The position numbers and the translations under genes were made by a program. A stretch of DNA of 64,000 nt. Source: Lysobacter_I brunescens. GTDB lineage: Bacteria > Pseudomonadota > Gammaproteobacteria > Xanthomonadales > Xanthomonadaceae. Position 1 is the first letter of the stretch, and the number at the start of each line of letters is the position of its first letter. A model generated the notes under the pieces. It was given only the letters and a program-made list of their open reading frames with translations, was not told where the DNA came from and ran no database searches. Location of the stretch: NCBI RefSeq assembly GCF_042677005.1, contig NZ_JBHTIF010000001.1, forward strand, positions 2,046,001-2,110,000. The letters run 5' to 3'. Shown here piece after piece: positions 59,646-64,000 of this stretch.

Positions 59646-59715
59646 TTGTAGAGCGGAGCTTGCTCCGCTCGCATTTCCCGCGAACAGCGTGAGCGGAGCA
59701 AGCTCCGCTCTACAA
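59646..59715. repeat. GTAG-type REP pair (perfect inverted repeat) after aspS
   Basis: Two 25-bp arms (59646-59670 and 59691-59715) are exact reverse complements around a 20-nt centre. Each arm contains the 20-bp unit GAGCGGAGC-TT-GCTCCGCTC seen at 29190, preceded by TTGTA. In RNA the whole element forms a long double hairpin, which may also act as a terminator between aspS and the GNAT gene. Confidence 0.9.
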
Positions 59716-59731
59716 GACAGGATCATCCGTG

Positions 59732-60247
59732 ATGTCGTACGCCATCCGCCGCGCCACCCCCGCCGATGCCGAGCGCGTCGCCGATCTCGCCTGTCGCTGT
59801 TTCACCGAGACCTTCGGCCACATGTATCCGCCGGAGGATCTCGACTACTTCCTGCGCACCTGCTACACGCCCGACACCCAGCGCGAGGCGCTGGAGGACC
59901 CGCGCAGCGCGATCTGGCTGCTGGAGGACGGCGACGAGGCGATCGGGCATGTCTACGTCGGTCCCTGCGGCCTGCCGCATCCCGAGGCGGACGAGGCGCA
60001 CGGCGAGATCAAGCGGCTCTACATTCTCAGTCACGCCCACAACGGCGGCTGGGGCGCGAAATTGATGCAGACCGCGATGGACTGGCTGCTGCGCGACGGT
60101 CCGCGCACGCTGTGGGTCGGCGTGTGGAGCGAGAATTTCGGCGCGCAGCGCTTCTACGCGCGCTACGGCTTCGACAAGGCGGGCGAGTACCTGTTCCCGG
60201 TCGGCGCGACCCGCGACCACGAATTCATCTTCCGCCGCCAAGCCTGA
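59732..60247 (+). CDS. GNAT-family N-acetyltransferase
   Basis: A 171-residue acetyltransferase. It opens MSYAIRRATPADAERVADLA, has the GNAT core strands IGHVYVG and EIKRLYILSHAHNGGWGAKLM (acetyl-CoA loop around GGWGAKL) and the C-terminal NFGAQRFYARYGFDKAGE. The acceptor is unknown. ATG 59732 is preferred over the adjacent GTG 59729. It begins 16 bp after the REP pair. Confidence 0.9.
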   Translation: MSYAIRRATPADAERVADLACRCFTETFGHMYPPEDLDYFLRTCYTPDTQREALEDPRSAIWLLEDGDEAIGHVYVGPCGLPHPEADEAHGEIKRLYILSHAHNGGWGAKLMQTAMDWLLRDGPRTLWVGVWSENFGAQRFYARYGFDKAGEYLFPVGATRDHEFIFRRQA

Positions 60248-60330
60248 GGGCGGGGCGCACTTGCGAACGGGCGCGCCGGGGCCCATGTCGGTCCCTGGTC
60301 GCACCCGCCCATGCGACGCAGGCCTCCCGC

Positions 60331-60960
60331 ATGCCGACATCCCCTGCTGCCCAGAACGTCCTGCTCGTCCACGGCATCTGGAATGCCCGTCATTGGCTGG
60401 CGCCGTTCGCCCTGCGCCTGCGCCGCGAGGGCCTCGCCCCCGAGCTGTTCGGCTACGCCAGCATCCTCGCTGGCGCGGAGACCGGCGCCGAGCGCCTGGT
60501 CGAGCACCTCCGGCGGAAGCCCACGGCATGGCTGGTCGGCCACAGCCTGGGCGGCCTGGTCATCCTTGAGGCCCTGCGTCGCGCGCCGGACCTGCCGGTG
60601 GAACGGGTGGTCTGCCTCGGCTCGCCGCTCAACGGCAGCGGCGTGGCGGCCGCGCTGGGCGACCGGCCCGGCCTGTCCTGGGCCCTGGGCCGCAGCCGCG
60701 ACCTGCTGGTGCGGGGTTGCGCGCCCTGGGACGGGCGGGCCGAGGTCGGCGTGGTCGCCGGCGGCCATGCCCGCGGCGTCGGCGGCCTGTTCACGCGGAT
60801 GGACGGCCCGTCCGATGGCACCGTGGCCGTGTCCGAGACCCGCCTGCCGGGCATCGCCGACCACTGCGTCGTGCCGGCCAGCCACACGGGCCTGGTGCTG
60901 TCCGCCGAGGCCGCGCGCCGGGCGGCACGATTCCTCCGCCACGGACGGTTCGCAGGCTGA
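60331..60960 (+). CDS. Alpha/beta-hydrolase (esterase/lipase-like)
   Basis: A 209-residue alpha/beta hydrolase with the N-terminal oxyanion region LLVHGIWNARHW, the nucleophile elbow GHSLGG, a likely acid Asp in DGPSDGTVAV and His in VPASHTGLVLS, a complete catalytic triad. No signal peptide is evident. The substrate is not known. ATG 60331 gives MPTSPAAQNVLLVHG. It lies between the GNAT gene and yebC. Confidence 0.86.
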   Translation: MPTSPAAQNVLLVHGIWNARHWLAPFALRLRREGLAPELFGYASILAGAETGAERLVEHLRRKPTAWLVGHSLGGLVILEALRRAPDLPVERVVCLGSPLNGSGVAAALGDRPGLSWALGRSRDLLVRGCAPWDGRAEVGVVAGGHARGVGGLFTRMDGPSDGTVAVSETRLPGIADHCVVPASHTGLVLSAEAARRAARFLRHGRFAG

Positions 60961-61051
60961 TCCATCTGGATATGCACGGGGATGGCGGGCGGCGGCGGCG
61001 CTTGGGGTAAAATGCCGGGCTCGGCATTCGCAACAGGTCTACAGGTGCGGC

Positions 61052-61783
61052 ATGGGTAGAGGTCCTTCCATCGAAGCCCGCAAGAACGCGGTCGACGCGC
61101 AGCGCGGCAAGATCTTCACCAAGATCATTCGCGAGATCGGCGTCGCCGCGCGCGCCGGGGGCGGCGATCCCGCCGGCAACCCGCGCCTGCGCACCGCCAT
61201 CGACAAGGCGCTGTCGGTCAACATGTCCAAGGACGTGATCGAGCGCGCCATCAAGAAGGCGACCGGCGAGCTGGAAGGCGTGGTCTACGAGGAAGTGCGC
61301 TACGAGGGCTACGCCCCCGGCGGCGTCGCGGTGATCGTCGACTGCCTGACCGACAACAAGGTCCGCACCGTCGCCGACGTGCGCCATGCCTTCAGCAAGT
61401 GCGGCGGCAACATGGGTACGGAAGGCTCGGTCTCCTTCATGTTCCGCAAGCTCGGCGTGCTGTCCTTCGCCGGCGGCGCGGACGAAGAGAAGGTCACCGA
61501 AGTCGCCATCGAGGCCGGTGCCGACGACGTGGTCGTCTACCCCGAGGATGGCGCCATCGACGTGCTGACCGCCCCCGAGGCCTTCGCTGACGTGAAGGCC
61601 GCCATGGAGGCCGCCGGCCTCAAGGCCGACATCGCCGAGGTCACCTATCGCGCCGACAACGACAGCCCGGTCGCCGGCGACACCGCGCAGCAGGTGGTCA
61701 AGCTGCTGCGCTGGCTGGAGGATCTGGACGACGTGCAGAACGTGTATTCGAACGCCGAACTCGGCGCGGACGCCTATGCGTGA
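61052..61783 (+). CDS. yebC: YebC/PmpR (TACO1) family protein
   Basis: A 243-residue YebC-family protein; members bind DNA as regulators or assist translation of proline-rich stretches. It opens MGRGPSIEARKNAVDAQRGKIFTK, has the GGDPAGNPRLRTAIDKA helix and the YEGYAPGGVAVIVDCLTDN segment. A TAAAAT -10-like box is at 61008. It lies upstream of ruvC, the standard gammaproteobacterial order. Confidence 0.95.
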   Translation: MGRGPSIEARKNAVDAQRGKIFTKIIREIGVAARAGGGDPAGNPRLRTAIDKALSVNMSKDVIERAIKKATGELEGVVYEEVRYEGYAPGGVAVIVDCLTDNKVRTVADVRHAFSKCGGNMGTEGSVSFMFRKLGVLSFAGGADEEKVTEVAIEAGADDVVVYPEDGAIDVLTAPEAFADVKAAMEAAGLKADIAEVTYRADNDSPVAGDTAQQVVKLLRWLEDLDDVQNVYSNAELGADAYA

Positions 61784-61937
61784 GGCCGGATGCGGGCGCA
61801 GGGACGCGGACGCCATGCGCCCGCCGCCTCGCCCCCGGATCGCCTCCCGCCCCTGAATCGCCGAGCCCAGCCCCTTGGCCACCCTCGCTGCACGATTCAC
61901 CCTTCCCGGCGCCGGGTCCGGCACCGGCGCGGGCAGC

Positions 61938-62465
61938 GTGCGTATCCTCGGCATCGACCCGGGCTCGCAGCGCACCGGCGTGGGGATCATCGATGTCGAC
62001 GCCGCCGGCCGCGCCACCCACGTCTTCCACGCGCCGCTGAACCTGCTGGCCGCCGACGAGACCAAGGAACAGTTCCCGCTGCGGTTGAAGCGTTTGCTCG
62101 ACGCGCTGGGGGATATCCTCGACACCCACCGCCCCGACGAAGTGGCGATCGAGAAAGTCTTCATGGCGCGCAACCCCGACTCCGCGCTGAAACTCGGCCA
62201 GGCCCGCGGCGCAGCGCTCTGCGCGGTAGTGCTGCGCGACCTGCCGGTGCACGAATACGCCGCCAAGGAAATCAAGCTGGCCGTGGTCGGCACCGGCGGC
62301 GCTGAGAAATCCCAGATCCAGCACATGGTCGGGATGATGCTCAACCTCAAGGGCAAGCTGCAGTCCGACGCCGCCGACGCCCTCGCCGTCGCCATCACCC
62401 ATGCGCATGTCCGCGCGACCGCGCAACGCCTGGGCGTCAGCGCGCGCCAGGCGTGGAGGAAGTGA
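61938..62465 (+). CDS. ruvC: Holliday junction endonuclease RuvC
   Basis: Resolves Holliday junctions with RuvAB; about 175 residues. Catalytic acidic residues are visible: Asp in RILGIDPGSQRTG, Glu in EVAIEKVFM, and the Asp pair in QSDAADALAVAITHAH. I chose GTG 61938 because the family begins directly at the RILGIDPGSQ strand. An in-frame TTG at 61875 would add a Gly/Ser-rich 21-residue extension not typical of RuvC. ruvA follows 4 bp after the stop. Confidence 0.93.
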   Translation: MRILGIDPGSQRTGVGIIDVDAAGRATHVFHAPLNLLAADETKEQFPLRLKRLLDALGDILDTHRPDEVAIEKVFMARNPDSALKLGQARGAALCAVVLRDLPVHEYAAKEIKLAVVGTGGAEKSQIQHMVGMMLNLKGKLQSDAADALAVAITHAHVRATAQRLGVSARQAWRK

Positions 62466-62469
62466 ATCC

Positions 62470-63057
62470 ATGATCGGCCGCCTGAAAGGCATCCTGGTCC
62501 ACAAGCAGCCGCCCTGGCTGATGGTCGACGTCCACGGCGTCGGCTACGAACTCGAAGCGCCGATGAGCACGATCTTCGATCTGCCCGAAGTGGGCCGCGA
62601 AGTCGTGCTGTTCACGCACTACGCGCAGAAGGAAGACAGCGTGTCGCTGTACGGCTTCCTGCGCGAATCCGAGCGTCGCCTCTTCCGCGAAGTGCAGAAG
62701 GTCAGCGGCATCGGCGCGAAGATCGCGCTGGCGGTGCTGTCCGGCGCCAGCGTCGACGAATTCGCGCGCTTGGTGCAGACCGGCGACGTCGCCGCGCTCA
62801 CCCGCATCCCCGGCATCGGCAAGAAGACCGCCGAGCGCATCATCGTCGAGCTGCGCGACCGCGCCACCGACTTCGCAACCGGCAACAGCACGCCCATGTC
62901 GGGCGTGCCCGCCGATGCGCAGTCCGAAGCCGTGATCGCGCTGCAGCAGCTGGGCTACAAGCCCGCCGAGGCCGCGCGCATGGCGCGCGACGCCACGGCC
63001 GCCGGCGACGACACCGCGACCATCATCCGCAAGGCGCTGCAGTCCGCACTGCGCTGA
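62470..63057 (+). CDS. ruvA: Holliday junction branch-migration protein RuvA
   Basis: A 195-residue DNA-binding subunit that loads RuvB on junctions. It opens MIGRLKGILVHKQPPWLMVDV (OB-fold), has two helix-hairpin-helix motifs (VSGIGAKIALAVL and IPGIGKKTAERIIVEL) and a C-terminal RuvB-interacting helical domain. AGGAAGTGAATCC precedes ATG 62470. ruvB is not in the window; kup follows directly. Confidence 0.97.
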   Translation: MIGRLKGILVHKQPPWLMVDVHGVGYELEAPMSTIFDLPEVGREVVLFTHYAQKEDSVSLYGFLRESERRLFREVQKVSGIGAKIALAVLSGASVDEFARLVQTGDVAALTRIPGIGKKTAERIIVELRDRATDFATGNSTPMSGVPADAQSEAVIALQQLGYKPAEAARMARDATAAGDDTATIIRKALQSALR

Positions 63058-63104
63058 CGCCTCCCGCATTCCATCCTGACCGAGGGCCTTCCGGCTTTCT
63101 CCGA

Positions 63105-64000
63105 TGAGTACTTCTTCTTCCCAGGAAACCGCCAATCCAGGCCATGGCCATGGCGGTCACGGCGCGGCAGGCATGGCGGCGCTCGTCGCCGGTGCGGTCG
63201 GCGTGGTGTTCGGCGACATCGGCACCAGCCCGCTCTACACGATCAAGGAAATGTTCCACCCGCACTTCGGCCTCACGCCCGATGCCGAAACGGTCAAAGG
63301 CCTGCTGTCCCTGGGCTTCTGGTCGCTGCTGCTGGTGGTCACGCTGAAGTACGTGATCGTGATCATGCGCGCCGACAACGAAGGCGAGGGCGGCATCATG
63401 TCGCTCACGGCGCTGGCACAGCGCAGCCTGAAACCCGGGTCGCGACTCAGCTACACGGTCGGCATCCTCGGCATCTTCGGTGCCGCGCTGTTCTTCGGCG
63501 ACGGGATGATCACCCCGCCGATCACCGTGCTCGGCGCGGTCGAGGGCCTGGAAGTGATCTCGCCGGTCTTCAAGGAATGGGTGCTGCCGATCAGCGTGGT
63601 CATCCTCACCGGGCTGTTCGCGTTCCAGCGCTTCGGCACGGCGAAGGTCGGCAAGGCCTTCGGTCCGATCATGATCACGTGGTTCGTGGTCATCGCCGCG
63701 TTCGGCCTGTGGAACATCGCCCAGAACCCGATCGTGCTGAAGGCGATGAACCCCTACTGGGCCTGGCATTTCTTCGCCACGCACAACTGGCATGCGGTGC
63801 TGATCCTCGGTGCGGTCGTGCTGACCGTGACCGGCGGCGAGGCGCTGTACGCCGACCTCGGCCACTTCGGCAAGGCGCCGATCCGCTGGGGCTGGTTCGG
63901 GTTCGTGCTGCCCGCGTTGACGCTCAACTACTTCGGCCAGGGTGCAGTGCTCCTGGAAAACCCGGCCGCCGTGGCCAATCCCTTCTACATGTCGATCCCC
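63105..64000 (+). CDS. kup: Kup-type potassium uptake transporter, 5' part
   Basis: The first 298 codons of a low-affinity K+/H+ symporter; the gene continues past the right edge. Characteristic stretches are GVVFGDIGTSPLYTIKE in the first helix, MRADNEGEGGIMSLTAL, FFGDGMITPPITVLGAVEG and TGGEALYADLGHFG, with at least seven membrane helices so far. The N-terminus is His/Gly-rich (NPGHGHGGHGAAG). It starts 47 bp after ruvA; a kup gene inserted between ruvA and ruvB is, from memory, typical of xanthomonads. Confidence 0.95.

Overview
This is a GC-rich chromosomal segment from a gammaproteobacterium of the order Lysobacterales (Xanthomonadaceae/Lysobacteraceae; a Lysobacter-, Luteimonas- or Stenotrophomonas-like organism). 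The placement rests on gene order and family resemblance, not on a database search. The supporting landmarks are putA divergent from a cox operon, coaE-pilD-pilC-pilB with pilins beside pilR-pilS and sucCD, kup immediately after ruvCA, and GTAG-type palindromic repeats of the kind known from xanthomonads. Almost everything is core chromosomal content. I saw no rRNA, tRNA, CRISPR array, prophage or insertion sequence.

Layout. (1) 1-8762: start of putA (minus strand), then an aa3-type cytochrome c oxidase region: coxB, coxA, a 45-residue assembly protein, ctaG, coxC, a DUF2909 membrane protein on the other strand, SURF1, a Sco-like CxxxC protein, and the heme A and heme O synthases. (2) 8870-10165: a secreted amidohydrolase. 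(3) 10213-23850: a type IV pilus locus, mostly on the minus strand. It holds coaE, pilD, pilC, pilB, three pilin genes (two identical in their coding sequence), a TfpX/TfpZ-like pilin accessory gene, pilR and pilS, with a 1006-residue membrane/spermidine-synthase-like fusion on the plus strand in the middle. A sigma-54-type promoter and an upstream inverted repeat precede the pilins, which fits PilRS control. (4) 24073-26133: sucCD. (5) 26230-30729: a cobalamin riboswitch leader, class Ia ribonucleotide reductase nrdA and nrdB separated by a repeat cluster, and a hotdog thioesterase. (6) 30775-35801: nadE, an unknown gene, bamD (minus), rluD, pgeF. (7) 35814-39744: an otsB / GH15 / otsA operon with 4-bp overlaps. 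(8) 39939-43375: DUF4166 protein, DCC protein, a repeat cluster, a saccharopine-dehydrogenase-like protein and a repeat-containing exported protein. (9) 43444-53815: clpB with a heat-shock promoter, yceH, a small exported protein, a frameshifted cation:proton antiporter, a TonB-dependent receptor and an ABC-F ATPase gene with a palindromic repeat inside its reading frame. (10) 53833-64000: hemerythrin-like protein, FmdB-like zinc ribbon, lipoprotein, two DUF3011 paralogues, aspS, another GTAG palindrome, a GNAT, an esterase/lipase, yebC, ruvC, ruvA and the 5' part of kup.

I did not find a clearly new multi-gene system. The items most worth following up are the REP-like palindrome captured in frame by the ABC-F gene, the cobalamin riboswitch on a B12-independent ribonucleotide reductase with two visible candidate switching helices, the two identical tandem pilins separated by UUCG-loop terminators, and the single-base frameshift in the antiporter.
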